Shown: piece after piece, positions 51,934-59,320 of the stretch
How the letters are laid out: every line of letters starts with the position of its first letter
Position numbering within the stretch: the stretch's first letter is position 1
DNA from: MPNP01 sp026709725
GTDB lineage: Bacteria; Pseudomonadota; Alphaproteobacteria; Rhodobacterales; Rhodobacteraceae
DNA: 64,000 nt
Assembly: GCA_965200805.1 (NCBI GenBank)
Contig: OZ241384.1
Span: forward strand, 1,240,001 to 1,304,000
Direction of reading: 5' to 3'
Notes under the pieces: generated by a model
What the model saw: the letters and a program-made list of their open reading frames with translations, nothing else
Databases searched by the model: none
What the model was told of the DNA's origin: nothing
Program-made: the position numbers and the translations under genes

Positions 51934-52972
51934 CGGGGACACCCTCGGGATAAATGACAATCTTCAGCGAGTTTTGTGCCTCAAGAAGGAGTCGGAAGGC
52001 TGTCGCGCTCTCTTCAAGATCAAAGCGATGGGTAATGGCGTCCCCGGCCTTGATGCGCCCGGCTTCAAGAAGGCGCAAGAAGTTGTAGGTATCTGTGTGA
52101 TCGGCTGAATACCGTGACGTCACCGTAATCTGATCGAAATAGGCCCGGTTGCCATCGCGTACCCAGTCTGTGTCCGGTGGAACAGGGGCTCCGAGGTGCA
52201 GGCACCCGCCCACCTCCACAAGATCCAGCGCCTGCTGCCAGGCAGCCAGGACCGGTGCTGTCACAATGACGGTATCTGCAAGCCGTCCGGCATTGATGTC
52301 CCGCAAGAATTCAATGGGGTCTGCGGTCTGCGGGTTGATGACATGGGTTGCGCCGAAGTGCCTGGATGTCTCAAGGCGCCAGTTGTCAAGATCAATGGTG
52401 ATGACCTTGCCGGCACCGAAAGCGGGGGCCAGGTGCACAAATCCCTGTCCCATAAACCCTGCTCCCACGACCACGACCGTATCACCGGGTTGGATATTGG
52501 CCACCTTCAGACCTGAGAGAACACATGACCATGGTTCAATTGTCACGGCTTCCTCATCGGTGATGGCATCACTGAGCCGATGTGTGTCCATGGCAATATG
52601 CTGGGCGGTGATTCGGAAGTAGTCACAGGCACCGCCGGGATCGAGTCTGTTTGTTCGAAAATACGGGTCGCGGGTAAAGTGCCCTCGGCGGGAGAGATGG
52701 CTGTCAATGCGCCCGACATGATGATTCACAAACACCCGGTCACCCACAGCGTAACCGGTGACACCGCTACCAATCTCCACAACCTCGCCACAGGGCTCAT
52801 GTCCGAGAACTCTGGGTCCGGACTTGTACCATTCCATTGTCTCGCTGCCACAGAGACCGCACGCCCTGGTCCTGAGCAACATCTCTCCCGGCCCGATCTC
52901 CGGGATCGGGCGCTCCTCAACCCGGATGTCATCAACAGCATATTGCACAGCAGCCCGCATCATTCGGGTCAT
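51926..52972 (-). CDS. Medium-chain (zinc-type) alcohol dehydrogenase, sugar/polyol type
   Basis: A 348-residue medium-chain dehydrogenase, related to sorbitol, xylitol and threonine dehydrogenases. The catalytic zinc site shows RACGLCGSETMEWYKSG and VLGHEPCGEVVEIG; the NAD-binding motif is VVVVGAGFMGQGFVHLA with an Asp-containing IDLDNWRLE strand, suggesting NAD. The lobe that normally binds structural zinc through four cysteines (near residues 85-110) instead reads HHVGRIDSHLSRRGHFTRD and lacks these cysteines. It overlaps the kinase gene by four bases upstream and the aldolase gene by eight downstream. It probably oxidises a polyol or sugar to a ketose before phosphorylation. Confidence 0.87.
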   Translation of the reverse strand: MTRMMRAAVQYAVDDIRVEERPIPEIGPGEMLLRTRACGLCGSETMEWYKSGPRVLGHEPCGEVVEIGSGVTGYAVGDRVFVNHHVGRIDSHLSRRGHFTRDPYFRTNRLDPGGACDYFRITAQHIAMDTHRLSDAITDEEAVTIEPWSCVLSGLKVANIQPGDTVVVVGAGFMGQGFVHLAPAFGAGKVITIDLDNWRLETSRHFGATHVINPQTADPIEFLRDINAGRLADTVIVTAPVLAAWQQALDLVEVGGCLHLGAPVPPDTDWVRDGNRAYFDQITVTSRYSADHTDTYNFLRLLEAGRIKAGDAITHRFDLEESATAFRLLLEAQNSLKIVIYPEGVPDA

Positions 52973-54480
52973 GATCGGGACTCCAGTCTGGCAACAGTCT
53001 CCCGTTCAACCTCAGAGAGGACGCTGTAGCGTGCATAGACGTCGCGATAGGCTGCATGGGCCTTCCGGTTGGCCCTGTAGCGGGTAACATCCCGTTTTCT
53101 CCTGGCCAGTTGAACAGGATCGCCCTTGCCCGATGCTGCGGCTCCCATGCATGCAGCACCCCAAAGTCCCAGATCAGCGGCCGGGTTGACCAGGATGTCC
53201 TGACCAATGACATCCGCAATGATCTGGCACCAGATCGGATTCTGCCCACCCCCTCCTGCCATGCCAATCGCAGTCTCCGGCAGTCCCGTTTCCGCCTCGA
53301 AGCAGTGACGGATTGACAGAGCAGTGCCTTCCATCACCGCCCGTGCCATGACTCCCCTTGTCGTTGTTGCGGAGAGACCATGAAACTGTGCCCGGACCAC
53401 TGGTGAGACAAACGGTGCCCGTTCGCCATGAAGATAGGGAAGGAACGTCACGCCACCCGCCCCGACAGGGACATCTGCAGCAAGCGCGTTCATCTGCTCA
53501 ATCAGCTGCGCAGCATTGTCCCCTTCCGCTGTGTCTGCATGGAGCGAGACAAACCAGTCAAGGGCTGCTGATCCTGTTGATGGAGCCAACACACGCACAA
53601 TGATATCACGGCAGGGGTGCAGGACACTGGCACCGATCGGTGCATCCGCCCTGTCGATCCGTTCTCTCAGAAGGCCGACAACCGCTGTGGTGCCCAGAAT
53701 GATCAGTGAATCGCCACTCCTTTCAAGGCCCATGCCAACGAGCATTGCACCCAGATCCAGTGTTGCGACCGCCACCGGGAGACCGGGAGACAATCCGGTC
53801 TTGTGGGATGCATCATGGCTCAGGGTCCCGAGGATCTCCGTCGCTGCCCTTGGCTGCGGCAACATCGCCAGGAGATCATCGCAGTCCAGTGCCTGCACTT
53901 GCCGCTTTCCATATTCCCTGGTCACGAGATCAAGGAACGGGATGGTGGCGTTGCAATAATCCGTTGCGATCTGATCAGTCATTTTGAAGCCGATCCAGTC
54001 GCCGCATGTCAATCCATGGGCCACCCGTTCCGCGATGGCCGGATCCTGCTGTCGGAGAGACCGCCATGCCAGTGCCGATGTTCCCGGCCACAAGGCTGTA
54101 TGACATCCCTGCCCAATCGTTGCCGCCTTTCCTGTTCGCACCAGTTCAGCCAGATCGTCGGCGGAGCTTTCCCGTGTATCCGACCAGAGAATCGCGTGCC
54201 CGACCGGTTCGCCGCCCGCATCAATTGGCCAGAACCCGTCGCCCTGGGCACAAATCCCGATGGCGCCAATGGTGCATCCTTCCAGCAACCCGGCCATGTC
54301 AGCCAGGCACGCGCAGACGGCCTGCCAGACGGTCTGCATATCCTGTTCCGCGCTCCCATCCCTGCCGCGCAGAATCTCAGTCGCCCTCATAGCTGTTGCC
54401 ACCTGGGTTCCATCGGATGTGTATGCCGCAGCCTTGATGGCCGTTGTTCCGGCATCAATCCCGATCCAGACCCGGGTCAC
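52969..54480 (-). CDS. FGGY-family carbohydrate kinase
   Basis: A 503-residue sugar kinase of the FGGY family (xylulokinase, glycerol kinase and relatives). The first phosphate motif is VWIGIDAGTTAIKAAAY; GICAQGDGFWPIDAGG and AILWSDTRESSADD follow; the second domain has IILGTTAVVGLL, FLPYLHGERAPFVSP and the adenosine-binding MAGGGGQNPIWCQIIADV. A GTG at 54480 is the start, with AGGTG upstream. It is the first gene of a minus-strand run in which each gene overlaps the next, ending with the aldolase. The substrate is likely a ketose; candidates include xylulose-type or branched apulose-type sugars, since a split transketolase lies nearby, but none is proven. Confidence 0.9.
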   Translation of the reverse strand: MTRVWIGIDAGTTAIKAAAYTSDGTQVATAMRATEILRGRDGSAEQDMQTVWQAVCACLADMAGLLEGCTIGAIGICAQGDGFWPIDAGGEPVGHAILWSDTRESSADDLAELVRTGKAATIGQGCHTALWPGTSALAWRSLRQQDPAIAERVAHGLTCGDWIGFKMTDQIATDYCNATIPFLDLVTREYGKRQVQALDCDDLLAMLPQPRAATEILGTLSHDASHKTGLSPGLPVAVATLDLGAMLVGMGLERSGDSLIILGTTAVVGLLRERIDRADAPIGASVLHPCRDIIVRVLAPSTGSAALDWFVSLHADTAEGDNAAQLIEQMNALAADVPVGAGGVTFLPYLHGERAPFVSPVVRAQFHGLSATTTRGVMARAVMEGTALSIRHCFEAETGLPETAIGMAGGGGQNPIWCQIIADVIGQDILVNPAADLGLWGAACMGAAASGKGDPVQLARRKRDVTRYRANRKAHAAYRDVYARYSVLSEVERETVARLESRS

Positions 54481-54685
54481 TGTACACCTGTCATCCAGAA
54501 CCCCGTCCGTCGAAGAGGAGGCGGGGCTTCACCCGCCGCGATATTCAACGGGGTCAAATCAAGCCTGATCATGGCACACTGTTCGGTCCTCCAAGTTTGC
54601 GCAGTTCAGTATTGCAGAGCATGAATCCCTGCAAGGACAGGGAATCGAGAGGACGGTCTTCTGTTGATACCGACACGATCGTGCT
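54481..54685. other. Short intergenic region upstream of the kinase gene
   Basis: About 200 bases between the BKACE gene and the kinase gene on the same strand. It may hold a promoter for the kinase-dehydrogenase-aldolase unit. Nothing else recognised. Confidence 0.4.
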
Positions 54686-55552
54686 TCACCGGGAGTGATT
54701 GCCCGGGCTGTCATCAGCGGCTGGCGGAGGCAGCTGGAGGATCTCCCGTGCCTGCTGCCAGGTGGCAACCTGTCGTTCATAACTCTCGCAAATCTCCACA
54801 GCACGGCTGACAAGTGCGGCATTGGATGGTGCAAGTGTCTCGCGGTTCAAACGGACATTGTCTTCGAGTCCGGTGCGCACATGCCCCCCAGAGGCAATCG
54901 ACCATTCATTCAGCGTGATCTGGTGCGCACCAATGCCGGCTGAACACCACGGCACATTGTCTCCAAACAGCCGCCTGACAGTTGTGCAATAGAAATCAAA
55001 CACATCCCGATCCGCAGGCATGGCATTCCTCACCCCCATAACGAACTGGATATAGGGGTCTGCAGCCAATCTGCCGTCCTGACACATCCGTGCCGCCTGA
55101 AAGAGATGTGACAGGTCAAAGACCTCAATTTCCGGTTTGACCGAGTAGGCCCGCATCTCAGCGGCGAGCCAATCGACAAGGTCGGGTGGATTTTCGTAAA
55201 CACGGGTCGGGAAGTTGTTCGATCCAACCGAAAGCGAGGCCATATCGGGACGGAGTGGAAGCATGCCACCCCGCATCCGGCCTGCCGCCGAGCGTCCCCC
55301 GGTGGAAAACTGGATAATCATTCCGGGGCAGTGCTTTTCCAGCCCCTCCTTGAGATCCGCGAATCTCACCGGATCAGAAGATGGGGATCCGTCATCATTG
55401 CGCACATGGGCATGAACGATGGCCGCCCCCGCTTCAAACGCCTCCTGTGTGCTCTCAACCTGCTCGGCTGTCGAAATTGGAACGGCAGGATTGTCGGCCT
55501 TCGTGGGCAGCGAGCCCGTGATGGCCACCGTGATGATGCATGGCGCAGTCAT
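54686..55552 (-). CDS. BKACE-family (DUF849) 3-keto-5-aminohexanoate cleavage-type enzyme
   Basis: A 288-residue TIM-barrel protein of the beta-keto acid cleavage family. These zinc enzymes condense a beta-keto acid with acetyl-CoA and release acetoacetate and a new CoA ester; many subfamilies have unknown substrates. It starts PCIITVAITGSLPTKADNPA, the usual opening, and has the zinc ligands in AAIVHAHVRNDDGSP, FSTGGRS, and the Glu in KPEIEVFDLSHLF, ending with the SAGIGAHQ and GGHVRTGLEDN segments common to the family. The ATG at 55552 is chosen over one three codons earlier. It lies upstream of the sugar kinase unit, divergent from the transketolase genes. What keto acid it acts on here is unknown. 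Confidence 0.9.
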   Translation of the reverse strand: MTAPCIITVAITGSLPTKADNPAVPISTAEQVESTQEAFEAGAAIVHAHVRNDDGSPSSDPVRFADLKEGLEKHCPGMIIQFSTGGRSAAGRMRGGMLPLRPDMASLSVGSNNFPTRVYENPPDLVDWLAAEMRAYSVKPEIEVFDLSHLFQAARMCQDGRLAADPYIQFVMGVRNAMPADRDVFDFYCTTVRRLFGDNVPWCSAGIGAHQITLNEWSIASGGHVRTGLEDNVRLNRETLAPSNAALVSRAVEICESYERQVATWQQAREILQLPPPAADDSPGNHSR

Positions 55553-55705
55553 TCCCACCATCCGTTATGCAGCCCTCGCCATGTCCCTGACCCTGATTCC
55601 CTGCAGCCTGCCATACCGATCCAGCCAAAACCCCCGTATTGAATCCATCCCGACTTAATCAGTTCCATCACTCCCGGACAAGACAGCTATCGCAGTGATT
55701 TCGAC

Positions 55706-55720
55706 CCGGCACAATGCCGG
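55706..55720. promoter_or_regulatory. Inverted repeat in the divergent region (possible operator)
   Basis: CCGGCACAATGCCGG: two perfect 6-base arms around CAA. It lies between the divergent BKACE and transketolase genes, six bases before a candidate -35 box. A regulator-binding role is inferred from position only. Confidence 0.35.
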
Positions 55721-55726
55721 CCTCTC

Positions 55727-55755
55727 TTGTCATGATCACTGAATGCCAATAGTTT
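55727..55755 (+). promoter_or_regulatory. Candidate sigma70-type promoter for the transketolase genes
   Basis: TTGTCA at 55727-55732 and TAGTTT at 55750-55755 with a 17-base spacer, about 25 bases before the transketolase start. Good -35, weaker -10. By-eye assignment. Confidence 0.35.
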
Positions 55756-55779
55756 CGCCTGGAATGCGCGGAGGAGATT

Positions 55780-56712
55780 ATGCGAAACAGAAAGCCAACC
55801 GAAGATGTCGCCCTTGGCATTCGTCGGCGGGTGTTTGAGCATGCGATTCGCAACAATGGGGGGTATCTCAGCCAGGCCTGTTCGGCTGCAGAGCAACTGG
55901 CATGGCTCTACAATGAGGAACTCAATCTTGGTGAGCCGACCCTCCCCATGGTTCCCAAACCCTTCAGCGGTGTTCCGTCTGCTGAAAACCCGGACTATCA
56001 AACAGGTGCTGGATACAACGGCCCCTTTGAACCCCAGTATGATCGGCTGTTCATTGCCCCGGCCCATTATGCCCTGGTTGCCTATGCCACCCTGATCGAA
56101 GTCGGGCGCATGGCACCCGAAGGTCTGGACATGTTCAATCAGGACGGCTCTTCCGTGGAGATGATCGGGGCGGAGCATTCACCCGGAATGGAAGTGCACA
56201 ACGGCACACTCGGAATTGGCTTCTCCACTGCTGCGGGTCTGGCCTGGGGGCGAAAACGTCGTCGCGAGTCCGGCCGTACCTGGGTGTACATGTCAGACGG
56301 CGAATTGCAGGAGGGTCAGACCTGGGAAGCGATTCAGGCGGCCGCTTTTCACAGGATTGATACGCTCCATGCGATCATGGATGTCAATCGTCAGCAATGC
56401 GACGGCGCGATGTCGTCAGTGATGGATGTGGGTGACATCAAGGCCAGGATCGAGACGTTTGGTGGCATTGCTGTCTGGGTCGATGCGCACAATCTTGACG
56501 AAATCCGGGAAGCGGTCAAGACTCCGCATCATGGCAAGCCTTTGATCATTCTGGCGAACTCCTCACCCTTCCGCGGTATGCCGACCCTGCAATTGCGCTT
56601 TCCCGGCCTGCATTACATCCGGTTCCGCTCGGAAAGGGAACGCACCCGCATGAATCGGGAGATTGCCCGCTCGCTTGGTATTGACCCCATCGACTGTGGA
56701 GAGAGATGCTGA
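55780..56712 (+). CDS. Transketolase N-terminal subunit (thiamine-diphosphate domain)
   Basis: A 310-residue half-transketolase carrying the pyrophosphate domain. RRRVFEHAIRNNGGYLSQACSA is the N-terminal block; the thiamine diphosphate and magnesium motif is YMSDGELQEGQTWEAIQAAA followed by IMDVNRQQCDG, and HSPGMEVHNGTLGIGFSTAAGLAWG is present in part as LGIGFSTAAGLAWG. The pyrimidine domain is supplied by the next gene, whose start overlaps this stop by one base. A strong GGAGGAG site precedes the ATG. Split transketolases in sugar-catabolic loci act on unusual ketose phosphates, such as apulose 4-phosphate in the D-apiose pathway, but the substrate here is not determined. Confidence 0.9.
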   Translation: MRNRKPTEDVALGIRRRVFEHAIRNNGGYLSQACSAAEQLAWLYNEELNLGEPTLPMVPKPFSGVPSAENPDYQTGAGYNGPFEPQYDRLFIAPAHYALVAYATLIEVGRMAPEGLDMFNQDGSSVEMIGAEHSPGMEVHNGTLGIGFSTAAGLAWGRKRRRESGRTWVYMSDGELQEGQTWEAIQAAAFHRIDTLHAIMDVNRQQCDGAMSSVMDVGDIKARIETFGGIAVWVDAHNLDEIREAVKTPHHGKPLIILANSSPFRGMPTLQLRFPGLHYIRFRSERERTRMNREIARSLGIDPIDCGERC

Positions 56713-57719
56713 TGGTCGAAATGGTCTCCAAACCCTACGCCCGCGCCTTTGAGGCGTATGCCACGCGCTATCCTGATGAAATCCTCTGCCTCTCGGCTGA
56801 TCTGACATCATCCTGTGAGATCAACACCTTCCGGGATCGCCATCCCGATCAGTTCCTCAGTCTTGGTATGGCGGAGCAAAACATGATGAGCTTTGCCGGT
56901 GGTTTGGGGCTTGCCGGATTCCGCCCTTTTGTCCACACATTCGGTGTGTTTATGTATCGACGGCCCTATGACCAGCTCATCGCGTCGATCGCCTATCCTC
57001 GCCGCAAGGTGCGTCTCATGGGATTCCTGCCCGGTGTCACAACACCGGGCGGGATGACCCACCAGTCGATTGAGGATATCGCCGTCATGCGGTCGATCCC
57101 CAACATGACCATTCTTGAAACGGGTGATGCCACAGAGGTTGAGAGTCTCTGCGAAGCAGCCGACAGTATTGACGGGCCCGTTTGGTGTCGCGTTCTGCGG
57201 GGGTCTGTTCCACGCCTCTTTGATACACCCATCCGGGTGGGTGAGATGCGGCTCCTCAATGAGGGGAACGATGTCCTGGTCGTGACCTCCGGCATCTGCA
57301 CTGAGGAAGCGCTTCGCACAAGGTCCATACTCGCCAGGATCGGTCTGTCCATTCGGCATCTGCATCTGCACACCATCAAGCCGTTTGATCCCGAACCACT
57401 CCTTGATCACATCAGCAGCGTTGCCCATGGTGTCGTCACACTCGAAAATCATGTCACGGAAGGCGGAATTGGTTCGCTTGTGGCCGAGACGATGGCTGAT
57501 GCCGGAATCGGCAAACGGCTCAAACGACTGGGTCTCAGGGATACCTATGCGCACGGTGGTTCCCGACCCTACCTCATGCGATACTACGGGCTTGACGCAC
57601 TGGCTCTCATCGAGGGCATTGAGGACCTGTTGTCCCAGAACCTGAACATCACTGAAGATGATCTGGCCGCGGCCAGGGTCGATGAAGTCCATTCACTTGT
57701 AAAGGCCGAAGCACTCTGA
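56712..57719 (+). CDS. Transketolase C-terminal subunit
   Basis: A 335-residue partner with the pyrimidine-binding and C-terminal domains. The catalytic-Glu region is FLSLGMAEQNMMSFAGGLGL, followed by VHTFGVFMYRRPYDQL, the GVTTPGGMTHQSIEDIAVMR substrate loop, and a C-terminal transketolase domain with LVVTSGICTEEALR and GVVTLENHVTEGGIGSLVAE. The ATG at 56712 is preferred over one at 56706 because GGAGAG is then eight bases away; it overlaps the stop of the N-terminal subunit by one base. A degenerate copy of its last codons and following bases appears 1.58 kb downstream at 59263-59320. Confidence 0.9.
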   Translation: MVEMVSKPYARAFEAYATRYPDEILCLSADLTSSCEINTFRDRHPDQFLSLGMAEQNMMSFAGGLGLAGFRPFVHTFGVFMYRRPYDQLIASIAYPRRKVRLMGFLPGVTTPGGMTHQSIEDIAVMRSIPNMTILETGDATEVESLCEAADSIDGPVWCRVLRGSVPRLFDTPIRVGEMRLLNEGNDVLVVTSGICTEEALRTRSILARIGLSIRHLHLHTIKPFDPEPLLDHISSVAHGVVTLENHVTEGGIGSLVAETMADAGIGKRLKRLGLRDTYAHGGSRPYLMRYYGLDALALIEGIEDLLSQNLNITEDDLAAARVDEVHSLVKAEAL

Positions 57720-57741
57720 TGTCAGTGGTCAACAGGCTCCA
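57684..57741 (+). repeat. Direct repeat, copy 1 (intact transketolase 3' end)
   Basis: The last codons of the C-terminal transketolase gene plus the bases that follow. Aligned without gaps to 59263-59320, about 42 of 58 positions match by hand count, including ACTTGT, AAGGCC and GTCAACAGG. Confidence 0.5.
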
Positions 57742-57816
57742 TGCACAGGTCCCGGCGGCATCGGGTTTCGGTGTCGTTGAAGGATTCCCGCCTCCCGCAC
57801 GACCCTCAGCCGCATA

Positions 57817-58782
57817 ATGGGAATGTCTCCCTCCGGCCAATCGGATCACCGGATCATTTCCGGCACTGAAATTGATGCACTGTTGAGGAAATTCACCAAT
57901 ATACGTGTCTATTCCAGGAATGGTGAGCCAGCTGGCCACAAGCGTTACAAGCCGCTGGTCGTTTTGCTGGCACTCGGTAAGCTGATGCAGGGACAGGACC
58001 GGATTTCCTTTCGCGAGGTCGATGAGCGGTTGCCCGGACTGGTGAAGAAGTTCGTGCACGGTCGTCATTCGCCAAGGGCCGAGCAGCCCTTCTGGAGATT
58101 AAGGACAGATAAGATCTGGGAGGTTGATGCCAAGGACCGCATCAGAACAACTGCCAGTGGCGATGCATTCAGGGGGGATTTGGAGAACCATGATGCTGCG
58201 GGCCGGTTCCCGGACGATATCCTCCAGGCCCTCAAATCCAACCGACACTCCATAAAGATCCTTGCCAGAACGATTCTCAATGAGAACTTTCCACAGTATC
58301 ACCATCAGGAAATTCTTGATGAGGTGGGTCTTGATGAGGTGGGGCTGCCTTCTGAAAGTTTCATAACCGGTCTGGACGGCCCGGTGCGGGATCCGGAATT
58401 TCGACAACGTGTTCTGAGTGCCTATGAATACCGGTGCTGTATCTGTGGATACGATCTTCAGGTCGATGGTCAGCCGGTTGGTCTTGAGGCTGCGCACATT
58501 CAGGCTTTCTACGCGTACGGTCCAAACAATGTCCAGAACGGGCTTTCACTGTGTGCAGTTCATCACAGGGCATTCGATTGTGGCGCATTCACAATCCAGG
58601 ATGACGGAAGCACGATCAAGTGCAGTCAGCTGATTTCGGGGAGATCCTGCGTGGAGTGGCTGACTGATTTCCACGGCCAAAGGATTGCGTACCCACGCAG
58701 TCTTGAGGACCGCCCCAAAGAGGACCACCTCGCCTGGCACCGAAAATACCTGTTTCTGGAGTCCGACCAAGAAGCACCATGA
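57817..58782 (+). CDS. HNH endonuclease, phosphorothioated-DNA-binding restriction enzyme type
   Basis: A 321-residue protein with an N-terminal helix-rich domain (HKRYKPLVVLLALGKLMQGQ, FREVDERL, PFWRLRTDKIWEV) like the sulfur-binding-domain restriction enzymes that recognise phosphorothioate DNA. A C-terminal HNH domain has CCICGYDL (about 207-212), GLEAAHIQAF with the catalytic His, and NGLSLCAVHHRAFDCGAF. The family belongs to type IV restriction: it cuts DNA carrying a foreign backbone or base modification. A 14-base in-frame-like duplication gives LDEVGLDEVGLP in the middle, which is unusual. No dnd (phosphorothioation) genes are in view. The start at 57817 is weakly supported. It lies between the transketolase genes and a second nuclease-like gene on the other strand. 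Confidence 0.82.
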   Translation: MGMSPSGQSDHRIISGTEIDALLRKFTNIRVYSRNGEPAGHKRYKPLVVLLALGKLMQGQDRISFREVDERLPGLVKKFVHGRHSPRAEQPFWRLRTDKIWEVDAKDRIRTTASGDAFRGDLENHDAAGRFPDDILQALKSNRHSIKILARTILNENFPQYHHQEILDEVGLDEVGLPSESFITGLDGPVRDPEFRQRVLSAYEYRCCICGYDLQVDGQPVGLEAAHIQAFYAYGPNNVQNGLSLCAVHHRAFDCGAFTIQDDGSTIKCSQLISGRSCVEWLTDFHGQRIAYPRSLEDRPKEDHLAWHRKYLFLESDQEAP

Positions 58783-59267
58783 CGTGCGTGGACCATCCCG
58801 CATTCGGGGCAGCGGGACATTTGGCAATCGTGGGGTTTGCCAGTGCCGGATGATGTGCAGGGTCACCGATGCCGTTGACGGATGACAGGACGCAGCCTGA
58901 TACCATGGCCGGATTGAACCTGTCACAGGTCAGGAAACCGGACATGACCCGGATTGTCGGCTGTTGAGAAATCCGGTCGCGGACAGAATCTCCAGTTTCA
59001 ACCGGAACAGAAACCGACAAAAAGGTTGGGATGACAATCAATGGCTCGGCTCAACAAAAAGATTTGGGGCTTCATTGACACGAGTATGGTCAGGCAGAAG
59101 AGCCGGGATTTGCTCCGGGTTGTGTTATGGCATGGGCAAACCGGTTTGGCAGGGTTGACAAGGCGTTCAGTTCTCTACGCCAATGCCCTGGTCGAGACGG
59201 TGAGAATCAGTGCACTTCGTTTTGTCAGATCCCGACACATCGGCAAAACTGTTGGCAGTCCCGAAGT
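58783..59267. other. Interval between two nuclease genes
   Basis: 485 bases between the HNH gene and the converging PD-(D/E)XK gene. It holds one weak small open frame (59041-59274) and, at its right end, a degenerate copy of the transketolase 3' end. No RNA gene recognised. Confidence 0.45.
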
Positions 59268-59274
59268 TCATTGA
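59041..59274 (+). CDS. Possible small protein, unrecognised
   Basis: A 77-codon frame from ATG to TGA. The product is basic (starting MARLNKKIWGFIDTSMVRQK) with a hydrophobic-basic helix RDLLRVVLWHGQTGLAGL and no family I recognise. The ribosome site is poor. Its last codons run into the degenerate copy of the transketolase tail (SPEVH then stop). It may be real, or part of a decayed insertion; I rate it as doubtful. Confidence 0.25.
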   Translation: MARLNKKIWGFIDTSMVRQKSRDLLRVVLWHGQTGLAGLTRRSVLYANALVETVRISALRFVRSRHIGKTVGSPEVH

Positions 59275-59320
59275 CTTGTTAAGGCCAAGGTGCCTTGACG
59301 TTCGCTGTCAACAGGACCCA
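59263..59320 (+). repeat. Direct repeat, copy 2 (degenerate transketolase 3' end)
   Basis: Matches 57684-57741 at about 42 of 58 positions. Read in the transketolase frame it gives VH, a stop, LVKAKVP, stop, against VHSLVKAEAL, stop, in copy 1. It overlaps the 3' end of the minus-strand nuclease gene, so that gene's last codons appear to be built on the reverse strand of this copy. Confidence 0.5.
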
